From NCBI RefSeq assembly GCF_001761485.1, contig NC_090773.1, positions 1,736,001 through 1,800,000 on the forward strand: a DNA stretch of 64,000 nucleotides. Direction: 5' to 3'. How positions within the stretch are numbered: the stretch's first letter is position 1; each line of letters starts with the position of its first letter. This DNA is from Yarrowia lipolytica (Eukaryota; Ascomycota; Dipodascomycetes; Dipodascales). The notes beneath the pieces are model-generated. The model saw nothing but the letters and a program-made list of their open reading frames with translations, had not been told where the DNA came from and ran no database searches. The position numbers were made by a program, and so were the translations under genes. This document shows, in pieces, positions 50,127-64,000 of the stretch.

Positions 50127-51715
50127 GGTGGAGGTTCACAATGAGGAATTGAGCGCGACGCGACAAGTGGCGCCTTCTTGACTAAACCCATCCACTCCTG
50201 ACCTGTTCTGTAATGTAAGATGAGTAACTATTTTATGGAATGCCAAGTCATATCAACATTGCATTCTGGGGGTGTAGGGAGAGATATGATATGATTGATG
50301 ACAAAAGACGCTGCTGTTAATGAATCTCAACTACAGTAAACATCAAAAAAGATCATATCCAATCAAGAGCGGCAACTACAAGGTCAGAAGAGGCCTTTTG
50401 GCCCCATTATCGACTACAAGTAGAGTAGACAACCAATCAAAAGCTGTCAACAGATGAAATCAACTCGCTCCTGACAGCTATCCTACCATCTCCCTTAGGT
50501 TGTTTTTTTTTTTCTTATTTGTTTTTTTTTCTTATTTGTTTTTTTTTTTATTTGTTTTTTTTTTCTATTTTCATTTTTCATTTCACCTCCATTACTGTAG
50601 CTCCTGTCGAGGGACCATCTAAACGAGGTTCACGACGCCCAAAAGTGGTACTAGACGACACCATGGACATCCGCGAGCTCCACTTGGCCCAATTCTCGCG
50701 CAAAAACATCACATTTTCTCCCGGAATTAGTTGCTCTACCGTTCTTCGTTTTGTTAATCAGCTCCCCTACAGTAAAATACATATCTACATACTGCATATC
50801 TACATACTCCATCTACATACTCCATCTACATACCCCATACCTACATACTCCATATACATACTCCATCTACATACCCCATATCTACATACTCCAGATCTCT
50901 CCAACATGTAGATCGAAGCGAACCGCACATCTCCAGTAGTCCTTCACCAACGTCACCTACACCGTCGCCAACATCCACTACATTTACCCCTCTCTACCCC
51001 TACCTTCCCAAACGGGAGCTGTCGCGTGAAGCTTGCCCATCACGCAGCGATTAGGTGAAGATAGACGGGACAATGAACGAGAACATGGAGACAGTGGACG
51101 GCGCGAAAAAGAACGAAAGAAGAGACACTTACGTAACCAGCTGTGGAGTTTTACGTGATCACCTCCTACTCCGACCCATCCCTCCCTTTCTCCCTTACAT
51201 TTACTCCTATCAGTGCACTCACTGAGACACTCCAACAACTTTGGAATTTTTTCTTTTTTCTTTATATTGTATAATATATATATATATATATTTTTTTTCA
51301 CTCTCTTGTTTTTTTTTCGCTCTCTTTTTTTTGCCCGCTGCTTATTCTATAGCCTTCAGACTTTTACCAGGTAGCAAACTGAAACAAAGTGGCACCTAAA
51401 ACGGACAGCTGGGTCGTCTCCCGTGTCCCACGCGATAACACCTCGATAGGGTGGAATGTAAACAGAATCTCAGTGCAAGATTCCAGTATGGTACTCGTAC
51501 GACTGCAGTATTATTAGCACTACGGGGGTCTACATCAGTACATCTACAGTCCCACCTACCTTGGGACACCACGACACTACGCTCGGAGCGGTGATAAGTG
51601 TGTCTCGTGTGTCTAGCACTATGATCATACAATACGTATCTAACACCCGTCACAAGCGGTTATAGGCCGTCGCGGTAGCTGGCGCCTTCGCTCATATCCT
51701 CATGTCCCCCTCTCT
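50127..51715. other. 1.6-kb intergenic region between the CHZ1-like gene and YPT31
   Basis: It contains T-rich tracts (50503-50570), a short coding-like frame (about 50590-50760, see findings), a CTACATACTCCAT repeat array (50780-50892) and (TA)n at 51276-51292. No complete gene is recognised. Confidence 0.5.
50780..50892. repeat. Tandem repeat of CATATCTACATACTCCAT-type units
   Basis: About eight units of 12-18 bases, built from CTACATAC and CCAT words, run without interruption. Confidence 0.8.
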
Positions 51716-52566
51716 CTAACAGCACGAGCTGCTCTTCTTGTCCGAATCTCCAGGCTGGGGAGTCAGAGAAATGGTGGTGCCCTGCTGGGGCTTTCGGGAG
51801 TCCTCCAGGTTGGCGTGGACATTCTCGGCAGCAGAGACCCGGTGGTAGATTTCAGTGAGAATGTTTCGGAACGCCAGGGCAACGTCAGTGCCGTCCAGGG
51901 CTGAGGTCTCGATGAACAGCAGCTTGTTCTGGGAAGCAAACTGCTTGGCCTCCTCGGTGGGCACGGCCCGAAGGTGCTTAAGATCGCACTTGTTGCCGAC
52001 CAGCATCAGCACAATGTTGGAGTCGGCGTGATCCTGCAGCTCCTGAAGCCACCTGCTGATGTTCTTGTACGACTGGGTCGAGGTCACGTCATAGAGCAGC
52101 AGCGCTCCCACGGCGCCTCGGTAGTAGGCCGAGGTGATGGCTCGGTATCGCTCCTGGCCGGCCGTGTCCCAGATCTGCGCCTTGATGATCTTGTTATCAA
52201 TGTTGACGGTCCGGGTGGCAAACTCCACTCCGATAGTCGATTTGCTGTCCAGGTTGAACTCGTCTCGTGTGAACCGGCCGAGAATGTTGGTCTTTCCGAC
52301 GCCGGAATCACCAATCATTACCACTGAGTTAATATGCGACCAAGTCGAATCACGGACCCTCTGCATTGCTTCGCGTCTTTTGTCTGACTTGCTGGCTCCG
52401 TCGTGTCTGCGTGTTTGTGTCTCCACCAGTCGTGTCGTGTCCACGGTGTCCGTCGCGTGTGCATGTGGGCAACCAGACGTCCCCCGGAGCTCCCTCTTCA
52501 TCTGCCACCTCCTAGCCTTTCTCTAGCGCACTCACCCTTGAAAAGAAAATCGTACTCGTCACTCAT
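51716..52566 (-). CDS. YPT31: Rab11-type GTPase Ypt31/Ypt32, spliced
   Basis: Exon 1 is 52536-52566 and exon 2 is 51716-52323. The 212-base intron begins GTGAGT and ends TTAACTCAG. Joined, the protein (212 aa) starts [20 protein letters not shown], the standard N-terminus; the unspliced frame would instead give a foreign leader. G motifs: GDSGVGKT (P-loop), switch [39 protein letters not shown]. The end SSSCC is a double-Cys prenylation signal for Rab geranylgeranyltransferase. Switch and inter-switch sequence fit Rab11/Ypt31. It acts in exit from the trans-Golgi and in endosome recycling to the plasma membrane. The intron sits within the first coding strand, as often seen in yeast Rab genes. 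Confidence 0.95.
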
Positions 52567-53948
52567 GATGGTCTGTGTTGTGTGTGTTGGGTGTGATGTA
52601 ATGTCTAATGTGTGGTGGTGACTTTCTAAGTTGCATCCTAATGGGTGGTCGTGTCATGTGGGAGAAGACAGACAGGGAGACCGACAGAGACCGGGTCTGG
52701 CGCGCCCAAGTCCAGAAACCCAGTAGACTAGACTTTTAAGGGTGGAACAGGTCTCTTATATAAGTTGCGGCCCACCACTCGCCCCATGTCGTGACACTCC
52801 CTCATCTCGTCTATATAAACGTCTGCCCTCCTTCCTAATTTTTTCCCGCTCTCTCAATCTCCCACCCTTTGTTACAACTCCACACGCCGTACATTTCAGC
52901 ATGGCGTTTTTCAAGCATGGTCCCAGCTATCAAGTACAAGTACGCACAACTCAGCCCCGTTGTTACAGACAGATACATGTACAAGTAGTGCCCCGCAATG
53001 AGACTGACGTGACAGAGACCGTGTACAGAGACGACAACCTCCCGGAAAAAACTCAAACACACGTTGGCATTGGCCGCTGACTAATCACAAAATACCGCAT
53101 CTCGACCTGGAGACGAAAAGTTAATTCATCTGGCCGTACAAGTTTTGGGCTGCCTGTACGTACTGGCGAAATTTGTATGTAAACAGGTCGGAATGTGTGT
53201 TGAGTTGGATTTGACGAGCCCTTGTTGCATCGCCAGCTTTTCTTCACGGCCCTCTAGCACAAACTATCTGTCGTTTTGCAGGTACCATGTTGAGTTGCTA
53301 CTAGTTGAGATGAGGAGTCTGACATCTCCTTTTTCTTGTTTTTTCTTGTTTTCTTCTTTTCGGGCACCAAAAGATTCCTTTCGTCCAACGTGTCTACACC
53401 CAATTTGACACCAAATGGTGCGATCCGACGCGCAACTTGCAGTTATAGAGACTATGGAGTTCTTTTTTGGTCACGTGACAGAGTATCTCGTCCTCACCGC
53501 TCTTTGACTTCTTTAGTCTTGGGCTTGACCTGAGAATGCTTACACCTACAACTCACGCAATAACGAGTGGAATTGAAATCGGAAAGCTCCATCTTGTTGA
53601 CCGTGACCGGTACAATAGCTCTATCTACTTGGTTTATTTTCAACGACAGGGTGTAGCCCGTTTGGAGTGTCCTTCAAAACGGTGCCCCTTCGTTCCGCAC
53701 TGAACCGCGCAAGTCACCAGGGGGTTTATTCCAAGCGTTGTACAGGTAACTGGAGTTGGGCAATGCTTCAATAAACATGACAGAAAACCAACATCCGTCT
53801 ATATAACCACCTCCCCGCGCTCTTAATGGCTACATCTTCTTTTCTCGTCGCAACACACGTTCGCCTACCACTACCCTAACCCCAGCATTAGCGTTATGAA
53901 TCAAACTCACCACCATCACCGTGTATTCATTATACACGACATTGCACC
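52567..53948. other. 1.4-kb divergent intergenic region between YPT31 and SPT16
   Basis: It holds the YPT31 leader and promoter. A TATATAAA box lies near 52813, followed by an ATG at 52901 opening a 59-codon frame without recognisable similarity. The SPT16 promoter, with CTATATAACC near 53801, is at the right end. No established gene is found. Confidence 0.5.
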
Positions 53949-56900
53949 ATGGAGGTCAAAATCTCTGAATCTGCGTTCAACACACGCGTAGAAAAGCTGC
54001 AGGGGGCGCTGAACACGCACAAAGACGCGTTTGGCGGCGCCGACTCGGTTCTGCTGCTAATTGGCAAAGGTGGAGATGACAATCCCTACATCAAGACTGC
54101 CGTGGCCCAAAACTGGCTGCTGGGCTACGAGTTTTTCTCCACAGCTCTGCTGGTGACGCCCAAGCGGGTCATTTTCGTCACAAACTCGTCCAAGGCCGTC
54201 CATCTAGAGGGTCTCAAGAAGGACGACAAGGTGGAGGTGTGGGTGCGGCCCAAGGAGGGAGGTAAGGAGGTGATGGAGAAGCTGGCCAAGGTGGCCAAGG
54301 AGGCCGGCAACAAGCTTGGCGTCGTGGTCAAGGACAAGTTCCGAGGCCCCATTGTCGACGAGTTTGAAGCTGCCCTCAAGGACAGTGGGATCGAAAAGGT
54401 CGACATTGAGGTCGGGCTGTCCCACCTGCTGGAAGCCAAGGATGACGACGAAATCAAGAGCATCCGGGTGGCGTCGCGGGCCTCCACGGCCTACCTGACA
54501 AAGTTCTTCACCGACCAGATGCTTGGTATCGTCGACGAGGAGCGGCGGCTGTCGCACTCAAAGTTCTCGGAGCAGATTGAAAACAAGCTGCAGGACGAGG
54601 GCTTCTTTGCGCAGAACCAGGTCAAGCTGGGCAGCGACTTCCACCAGACCAACCTCGAGTGGTGCTACATGCCAATCATTCAATCCGGAGGCAAGTACGA
54701 TCTGCGGCCCTCGGCTGTGTCTGACGACGCAAACCTCCACGGAGGCACGATTGTGTGTACCCTGGGTACCCGATACAAGGGCTATTGCTCTAACGTGGGT
54801 CGAACCTTTATGATCAACCCCACCAAGGCCCAGGAGCAGAACTACGAAGTGCTGGTGGGCCTGCGGGAAAAGGTGTTTGACTCCATCAAGGTCGGCGCCA
54901 AGGCCTGCGACGTCTACAACGCCGCCGTCTCCTACATCAAGTCCAAGGCCCCCAAGCTCGAGGCTCACCTGCTAAAAACCATAGGCTGGAGCATTGGCAT
55001 TGACTTCCGAGACGCCAAGTTCCTGCTAAACGCCAAGTGCCAGCGAGAGATTGTCGACGGCTCCACGTTTGACGTGTCGCTGGGCTTCCAGAACCTGACC
55101 AACTCGGCCGCCACCGATCCCAAGAACAAGACATACTCGCTTGCTCTGGTCGACACTGTGCGTGTCACTCGAGCAGGCGTGGCTGTTCTGACCGATTCCG
55201 CGCCCGTGGCTCTGTCGGAAGTCACCTACTTCTTTGAGGATGACGACGAGGACGCCGAGAAGGAAAAGAAGAAGAAGGAGCAGGCCAAAAAAGAGAAAAA
55301 ACAGCAACAGGCGGCTGCTACCGTGTCGTCCATCACCCGGACCAAGCTGCGTCATGAGGCTCGAGCCGAAGATAACAATGACCAGAAACGAAAGGACGAC
55401 CAGAAAGCCCTGCACGAAAAGCTCAACAAGGCCGGCCTGGAACGGTTCAAGAACACAGAAGGTGCTCTTAACGGCGAGGAGAAGGTGGTCATCAAGAAGT
55501 TTGAGTCGTACAAGCGAGATACTCAGCTGCCCCAGAATCTGCTCAAGGATCTGCGGGTCCACGTGGACACCCGGTCGCAGTCCATCATTCTGCCCATCAA
55601 CGGCCGGCCCGTGCCCTTCCACATCAACACGTACAAGTCTGGCTCGAAAACTGACGAGGGCGACTACGTGTACATCCGGCTCAACTTGTCGTCTCCGGGC
55701 CAGATTGCAGGCTCCAAGAAGGACGCGCCCCAGGTGTTTGAGGACCCTGACGCACAGTTCCTGCGGTCCATCACGTTCCGGTCGCGGCACGTGGAGCACA
55801 TGAACGATGTTTTCAAGCAGATCCAGGACCTCAAGAAGGCATCGACCAAAAAGGAGGCCGAGAAGAAGGAGATGGAGGACGTGGTGGCCCAGGATTCGCT
55901 GGTGGAGGTGCGAGCTCGACGGCCGCTCAAGCTGGACGCTGTGTTTGTGCGTCCTGCACCGGACGGAAAGCGAGTTGCAGGCACTCTGGAGATCCACCAG
56001 AACGGTCTCCGATACGTCTCGCCCATCCGGTCCGACCACAAGATTGACGTGCTGTTTGACAACATTAAGCATCTATTTTTCCAGCCTACCGAGGGCGAGC
56101 TCATTGTGTGCATTCATGCGCATCTTAAAAACCCCATCCTGATCGGCAAAAAGAAGACGTGGGACGTGCAGTTTTATCGAGAGGCCAGCGACATGGCTTT
56201 TGACGAAACTGGAAACCGGAAGCGAAAGTACCGGTACGGAGATGAGGACGAGCTGGAGGCCGAGCAGGAGGAACGAAGACGACGGCTGCAGCTCGACAAG
56301 GAGTTCAAGGCCTTCTCTGAGAAGATTTCCGAGGCGTCTGACCGAAAGGTCGATGTCGATACTCCCTTCCGAGAGCTGGGATTCCACGGTGTTCCGTTCC
56401 GCTCCAACGTTCTGCTCCAGCCCTCTGCCGACTGTCTGGTCCAGCTCATTGATACGCCCTTTTCGGTCATTACTCTGGGCGAAATCGAGCTGGCGCATCT
56501 TGAGCGAGTCCAGTTTGGTCTCAAGAACTTCGATCTGGTGTTTGTCTATAAGGACTTCAACCGGCCCGTTACACACATCAACTCGATTCCGGTGGACCAG
56601 CTGGATGCCGTCAAGGACTGGCTCAACGAGGTTGAGATTCCGTACTCTGAGGGTCCCGTCAACCTTAACTGGGGATCCATTATGAAGACCGTTGTTGCCG
56701 ACCCCCAGGAGTTTTTTACTTCCGGTGGATGGTCTTTCCTGGACCTGGAGTCGGACGACGAGGATCAAGAGGAGGAGGAGTCCGAGTTTGAGGTGTCTGA
56801 CGACGAGCCCGAGGACGAGGATGAGGACTCGGAGGAGTTTGCCTCTGAAGACGATTCCGAGGGCGATTTTGACTCTGAGGAGGAGAGTGGCGAGGACTGG

Positions 56901-56960
56901 GATGAGTTGGAGAAGCAGGCAGCTGCTGAAGATGGTGAGCCTCCCCGAAAGAAGCGCTAA
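53949..56960 (+). CDS. SPT16: FACT complex subunit Spt16
   Basis: The 1003-aa protein has the length and order of Spt16. Residues ~1-440 are the pita-bread, aminopeptidase-P-like N-terminal domain without metal ligands (starts MEVKISESAFNTRVEKLQGA; HGGTIVCTLGTRYKGYCSNV). A Lys/Glu-rich linker follows (about 440-475). The dimerisation and middle domains contain tandem PH-like folds with RDTQLPQNLLKDLRVHVDTR, HINTYKSGSKTDEGDYVYIR, FRSRHVEHMNDVFKQIQDLK, ELGFHGVPFRSNVLLQPSAD and NFDLVFVYKDFNRPVTHINS. The last ~70 residues are very acidic (EDEDEDSEEFASEDDSEGDF), ending PPRKKR. With Pob3, Spt16 forms FACT, a histone chaperone for H2A-H2B and H3-H4 during transcription and replication. The ATG context CACCATGG is good. 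No intron. Confidence 0.97.
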   Translation: MEVKISESAFNTRVEKLQGALNTHKDAFGGADSVLLLIGKGGDDNPYIKTAVAQNWLLGYEFFSTALLVTPKRVIFVTNSSKAVHLEGLKKDDKVEVWVRPKEGGKEVMEKLAKVAKEAGNKLGVVVKDKFRGPIVDEFEAALKDSGIEKVDIEVGLSHLLEAKDDDEIKSIRVASRASTAYLTKFFTDQMLGIVDEERRLSHSKFSEQIENKLQDEGFFAQNQVKLGSDFHQTNLEWCYMPIIQSGGKYDLRPSAVSDDANLHGGTIVCTLGTRYKGYCSNVGRTFMINPTKAQEQNYEVLVGLREKVFDSIKVGAKACDVYNAAVSYIKSKAPKLEAHLLKTIGWSIGIDFRDAKFLLNAKCQREIVDGSTFDVSLGFQNLTNSAATDPKNKTYSLALVDTVRVTRAGVAVLTDSAPVALSEVTYFFEDDDEDAEKEKKKKEQAKKEKKQQQAAATVSSITRTKLRHEARAEDNNDQKRKDDQKALHEKLNKAGLERFKNTEGALNGEEKVVIKKFESYKRDTQLPQNLLKDLRVHVDTRSQSIILPINGRPVPFHINTYKSGSKTDEGDYVYIRLNLSSPGQIAGSKKDAPQVFEDPDAQFLRSITFRSRHVEHMNDVFKQIQDLKKASTKKEAEKKEMEDVVAQDSLVEVRARRPLKLDAVFVRPAPDGKRVAGTLEIHQNGLRYVSPIRSDHKIDVLFDNIKHLFFQPTEGELIVCIHAHLKNPILIGKKKTWDVQFYREASDMAFDETGNRKRKYRYGDEDELEAEQEERRRRLQLDKEFKAFSEKISEASDRKVDVDTPFRELGFHGVPFRSNVLLQPSADCLVQLIDTPFSVITLGEIELAHLERVQFGLKNFDLVFVYKDFNRPVTHINSIPVDQLDAVKDWLNEVEIPYSEGPVNLNWGSIMKTVVADPQEFFTSGGWSFLDLESDDEDQEEEESEFEVSDDEPEDEDEDSEEFASEDDSEGDFDSEEESGEDWDELEKQAAAEDGEPPRKKR

Positions 56961-57130
56961 GCTGGGGGAATCTATGTATGTAATAATTGATGTATGATAT
57001 GGTAGCTACTTGTACTATGGCGAAGGTTGGCGACTGTGGACTACTCGATGAGACATTCTGCGCTAATCTGATACTAAATTCGACTCTCAACATCTCAATT
57101 GCTGACACACTGACACAGGCAACTATCGCC

Positions 57131-58084
57131 ATGTCTCGATGGTACTTTACTGAATTGAGGCAGGCGGTGCGCAATCTTTGGACGCCCCAGCCACACTACA
57201 CCGAGTCGGAATACCCCGACCTCACCAGTAAGACTTTTGTCATTACGGGGGGACATTCGGGTGTGGGTCTGGCCGCCACCCAGCTGCTGATAGACAAGGG
57301 AGCCAAGGTGGTTCTTGTGGGCCGCAGCCGGGAGCAGGCCAAGCACGTGCTCGACGAGCTTCCCGAGGGCACCTACGACTTTGCCGAGGCTGATCTCGCC
57401 GACCTGTCCACCATCAGATCTGCCGGTGACTACATTGTCAACCAGTACCCTGAGATCCACGGCGTCATTCTCAACGCTGGAATCGCCTTCAAGCCGTACT
57501 CTCTGACGCCCCAGGGACACGAGTACCAGTGGGGGACCAACGTTGTGGGACATCACGCGCTGATGAAATGTCTGGACCCGGCGGTCATCAAAACTGCCCA
57601 CAGCTCTGCCCCGGGCTCGGTGCGAATTGTGTGGGTGTCGTCGTCAGCGGTGATCATTTCCAACGTTCCAGGCGGCATCAACTTCGACGACATGAGCTAC
57701 AAGGAGAGCCAGCCCAGTGCGTTGCAGCTGTATTCGCAATCCAAGATCGGAAACGCCTACCAGGCGTATCTGTGGTCCAAGAACCACCCCGATTCAGGCG
57801 TGGTGTCGGTCTCTGTGGACCCAGGCAACCTCAAGTCCAACATTGGAAGACATACCCCCAAAACCATGACCAGGGCTTTTGAGTATCTCCTGTACCCTTC
57901 CAAGTATGGAGCATACACGGAGCTGGCAGCATTGTTGGCCCCTGGAGTTGAAGATGGCGACCATCTCATTCCGTGGGGGCTCAAGGGACATTTGCGAAAC
58001 GATGTGGATGAAGGCAGAAGAGGTGACAAGGGCGAAGAGCTGTGGAAGATATTGGAGGAAAATGTTAAACAAGTGGGTATGTAA
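57131..58084 (+). CDS. Short-chain dehydrogenase/reductase
   Basis: The protein is 317 aa from the ATG of MSRWYFTELRQAV (context CGCCATG). The frame is open for 48 codons further upstream, but that sequence has no similarity and lies only 26 bases from the SPT16 stop. A Rossmann fold is evident: nucleotide-binding VITGGHSGVG (residues 37-46), VLVGRS, acidic ADLADLS, LNAGIAF (114-120). The catalytic set is Ser ~171 (VWVSSSA), Tyr201 and Lys205 (LYSQSKIGN). The late block VSVDPGNLKSNIGRH is typical of the retinol-dehydrogenase/WWOX-like classical SDR group; fungal members often act on lipids or ketones. The exact substrate cannot be read from the sequence. No signal peptide or anchor is clear; the N-terminal helix is amphipathic. 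Confidence 0.88.
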   Translation: MSRWYFTELRQAVRNLWTPQPHYTESEYPDLTSKTFVITGGHSGVGLAATQLLIDKGAKVVLVGRSREQAKHVLDELPEGTYDFAEADLADLSTIRSAGDYIVNQYPEIHGVILNAGIAFKPYSLTPQGHEYQWGTNVVGHHALMKCLDPAVIKTAHSSAPGSVRIVWVSSSAVIISNVPGGINFDDMSYKESQPSALQLYSQSKIGNAYQAYLWSKNHPDSGVVSVSVDPGNLKSNIGRHTPKTMTRAFEYLLYPSKYGAYTELAALLAPGVEDGDHLIPWGLKGHLRNDVDEGRRGDKGEELWKILEENVKQVGM

Positions 58085-58199
58085 GAAGTGAATTATTGTC
58101 AGTTGAGAAGATGCTTCTGGATAGCAGGTCTTCGCCGCTGCGCCCAACTCAGCAGAGACTCCTACCGGAAATACCGGGCCAAAGATCGGTAAAAAAGAA

Positions 58200-58293
58200 A
58201 GAGGACGACAGGACTCGAACCCGCAGCCTTTGGAGGACGTCGTTTGCACGAAACAAACCGAAATCCAATGCGCTACCATTACGCCACGTCCTC
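58200..58293 (-). tRNA. tRNA-Arg (TCG) with intron
   Basis: On the minus strand the acceptor GAGGACG pairs with CGTCCTC and the discriminator is T. The D arm is GCGTAATGGTAGCGC and the B box is GGTTCGAGTCC. The stem TTGGA/TCCAA encloses TT-TCG-G, with the anticodon complement at 58259-58261 and an intron of about 20 bases after position 37. TTTCTTTTTTA follows as terminator. It reads CGA, a favoured Arg codon in the genes of this window. A decayed copy lies at 18276-18369. Confidence 0.94.
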
Positions 58294-58646
58294 GGATGTG
58301 GTGATTCGGGGAGTGAAGTTTGTATTTGAGCACCAAAAAAAACGAAAAAAAACGAAAAAAAACCAAGAAAAAACAACAAATGTCAAACAAAGTTAATTAG
58401 GTCTAATTAGGTCTAACTATCGGTAATCTGACTATTCTGTCTGTGCTACTCTCGTAGCGATAACATGAGTTTTCAGCTCAAGTTTCTGATTAGTCTCCTT
58501 CGGTTAATTTAAACTATCGTATTTATCATCCCGCTGCAGGAACATAATCATATTGGTTTCTTTGTCAGACTCGTTGAAAGTCCAGGTTGTTGGTATGCAA
58601 ATATATAATTGTAGTACCTGGGGAGTTGGGCCAGGTCTAGCTAGTG
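58294..58646. other. Intergenic region between tRNA-Arg and the RIM13 3' end
   Basis: It contains an A-rich tract of ACGAAAAAAA units (58335-58375) and a TAATTAGGTC duplication (58393-58420). Nothing else is recognised. Confidence 0.5.
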
Positions 58647-62278
<3,632 letters not shown>

Positions 62279-63538
62279 ATGGCTCGTCTACCGTCGTCCA
62301 TTCTGGACTATATTGCGGCGCAGCAGAACCGACACAAACTGCGCAACATGACACACATTCTCACGTTACCGATCCGAGACTCGTATGTCACGGAAACAAG
62401 TGAGCTGCAAAACGCCACAGAAGAACAGATTGTCGCCTGTCTGGAGAAATCACGCGACCAGGTCAGATCTCTGGAGACAGAGAAACACGTGAATTTCCTC
62501 AACATGTTTCTGAGCCCGGACGCTCCTCTTCCCGACAAGTTCACTGGACTGGATGCGTCTCGAGCCTGGCTGCTGTACTGGTCAGCAAACGCCATCAGAG
62601 TGCTGGGAGGCGAGCTGAGCGACGAACAGAAGAAGGGAATACCCCTGACTCTGGAATCGTTTAAGGAGGACGGTGTATTTGGAGGTGGATCAGGCCAAGA
62701 CGCACACGCGGCTTCAACATACGCCGCCTTCCTCGCTCTGGCTGATTCGGACGATGAGGATGCCTGGGGTCGCCTAATCAACCCCGAAGAGGTTCTCAAA
62801 CACAACCTGAAGCTAAAGTCACCAGATGGAGGGTTCGCTTCCAACGTGGGTGGCGAGACTGACGTGCGAGGCACCTACTGTCGATTAGTGGTGGCCTCTC
62901 TGACTAACACACTGACAACGGAGCTTACCGACGGCGTCATTAAGTACATTGCTTCATGTCAATCGTACGAGGGAGGTTTCGGTGGTAGCCCTGGCAATGA
63001 GGCCCACGCCGGCTATACTTACTGCGCGCTTGCTGCCCTGGCCATTCTGGTGCCTATTAGGGAGATGGATCAGTATGTCAACGTTGAGTCGTGCCTTGCA
63101 TGGTTGTCTGCTCGCCAGTACCAGCCCGAGGGCGGTTTCTCTGGCCGAACCAACAAACTGGTTGATGCTTGTTACGCCTACTGGGTGGGAGCCTCTCTCG
63201 TGCTCATCAATGGAGCTGTGCATGCTGGTCCTTCTCTTTGGGACCGAAAGCAGTTGGCTCAGTACGTTCTCAACTGTTGCCAGCAGTCTGGAGGAGGTCT
63301 TCGAGACAAGCCTGGCTGCAAGGCCGATGCCTACCACACCAACTACGCTGCCTGTGGAATCGCCATGTCTCAGTACATATACTTCCCCGAGGGCGAGAAT
63401 GGTTTGTATTGGCAGGCCACCAGTTGCGATGGAGCCGATACTAGCATTTGTCCTGTCAACCCTGTTTATGGTGTTCCTCTGGGTGTGGCTGAGCGGATGA
63501 GACTGTACTTCACATTGAAGGAGGAGAATCTCAAGTGA
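62279..63538 (+). CDS. RAM1: Protein farnesyltransferase beta subunit
   Basis: The 419-aa protein belongs to the prenyltransferase beta family and fits farnesyltransferase rather than the geranylgeranyl enzymes. Internal repeats form the alpha-alpha barrel: SPDGGFASNVGGETDVRGTY, SYEGGFGGSPGNEAHAGYTY, PEGGFSGRTNKLVDACYAYW, SGGGLRDKPGCKADAYHTNY. The zinc ligands are Asp296 and Cys298 (KLVDACYAYW) and His353 (AYHTNY), in the usual spacing. With the alpha subunit Ram2 it attaches farnesyl to CaaX proteins such as Ras and mating a-factor-type pheromones. The start ATG (ACGATGGC) is the first in frame. It is a little shorter than the animal protein, with all catalytic residues present. Confidence 0.95.
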   Translation: MARLPSSILDYIAAQQNRHKLRNMTHILTLPIRDSYVTETSELQNATEEQIVACLEKSRDQVRSLETEKHVNFLNMFLSPDAPLPDKFTGLDASRAWLLYWSANAIRVLGGELSDEQKKGIPLTLESFKEDGVFGGGSGQDAHAASTYAAFLALADSDDEDAWGRLINPEEVLKHNLKLKSPDGGFASNVGGETDVRGTYCRLVVASLTNTLTTELTDGVIKYIASCQSYEGGFGGSPGNEAHAGYTYCALAALAILVPIREMDQYVNVESCLAWLSARQYQPEGGFSGRTNKLVDACYAYWVGASLVLINGAVHAGPSLWDRKQLAQYVLNCCQQSGGGLRDKPGCKADAYHTNYAACGIAMSQYIYFPEGENGLYWQATSCDGADTSICPVNPVYGVPLGVAERMRLYFTLKEENLK

Positions 63539-64000
63539 GCTAAACGACGCAGAATTTTAACCAACGTCATTTCAACTCATTCTGATATATACTTGAAATT
63601 AATTAGTACATCATTCGATGTTGCGGACCAACGCACGACATCTACATTACAGCACATACTGTACTGCAAGTTCTACGAGCCACAGTCAAGACTCTTCGGT
63701 GGTGTCGTTAGTAGGGACCTTCATTCGGGTGGCATAATAGTATGCCACGGTCTCGCTATACTCCCGCGAACCATTGCCAGAATCTTCTGCAGCAATGTGT
63801 GAGTTGTCTGAAAAAGTGGTGCGTCTCACTTCCCACTTTGGGGTGCCCTGGAACGGCTGATTCGTCTCTTTTCAGGAAAAAGCTGGTACCGAAATGATTC
63901 GCTGAGCTTGTCGAATTCTCACATCAAGATATCGTAGTTGTACGACAGCTACATGTCCATCGTACAGTGGTTGAAGTTTTCAAGGAGACGTGTCTGGTTG
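63539..64000. other. 3' flank of RAM1 to the window end
   Basis: No gene or repeat is recognised in these 462 bases. Confidence 0.5.

Noticed and set aside
50519-50590. Extension of the 50.6-kb coding-like fragment into the T-rich tract
   Set aside because: The tract encodes only poly-Phe/Leu and is best read as low-complexity DNA.
52901-53080. 59-codon frame starting MAFFKHGPSY after a TATA box
   Set aside because: No similarity, signal or motif is seen. A TATA-ATG arrangement alone is weak evidence, so it is mentioned only within the intergenic entry.

Overview
The window looks like a nuclear chromosome segment of a budding yeast of the Yarrowia clade, most likely Yarrowia lipolytica or a close relative. 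The reasons are: few introns, with 5' splice sites GTGAGT and a CTAAC/TTAAC branch point placed almost against the 3' AG (SMB1, CIA30, YPT31); frequent CGA arginine codons and a dedicated intron-containing tRNA-Arg(UCG); scattered tRNA genes that all carry introns; and CIA30, a respiratory complex I assembly factor absent from Saccharomyces. The identification rests on recognised features, not on a search.

Layout. 1-5.6 kb: SOF1, a 66-aa secreted peptide gene behind a strong TATA box, and spliced SMB1. 5.6-10.2 kb: a gene-poor zone with four intron-containing tRNA genes (Phe, Lys, His, Asp), a ~60-bp dispersed repeat upstream of three of them, a 4 x 28-bp tandem array, and a possible unrecognised spliced reading frame on the minus strand. 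10.2-24.4 kb: secreted aspartyl protease, PDX3, GET4, two tandem F-box-like paralogues, a tRNA-Arg pseudogene, EDC3, a small membrane protein of mitochondrial type, and a TMEM115-like membrane protein. 24.4-30.7 kb: TPS2 behind a repeat-rich leader, and PNS1. 30.7-43.4 kb: two long gene-poor stretches around SKN7, then SCH9. 43.4-53.9 kb: spliced CIA30, a DUF202 protein, a CHZ1-like acidic protein with an internal triplication, and spliced YPT31 (Rab11). 53.9-64 kb: SPT16, a short-chain dehydrogenase, tRNA-Arg(UCG), RIM13/palB and RAM1.

Function. The genes are ordinary eukaryotic housekeeping and signalling genes and do not form a cluster. Some themes recur: stress, nutrient and pH signalling (SKN7, SCH9, TPS2, RIM13); RNA metabolism (SOF1, SMB1, EDC3, tRNAs); chromatin (SPT16, CHZ1-like); membrane traffic and protein targeting (GET4, YPT31, RAM1, TMEM115-like).

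The most notable observations are a SKN7 receiver domain in which the phospho-acceptor Asp reads Glu and two other switch residues are also changed; the dispersed repeat found in one orientation upstream of several tRNA genes; a decayed full-length copy of tRNA-Arg(UCG); the 5' end of SCH9, which has no in-frame ATG where the coding-like sequence begins; and a possible multi-exon gene hidden at 8.56-9.16 kb.
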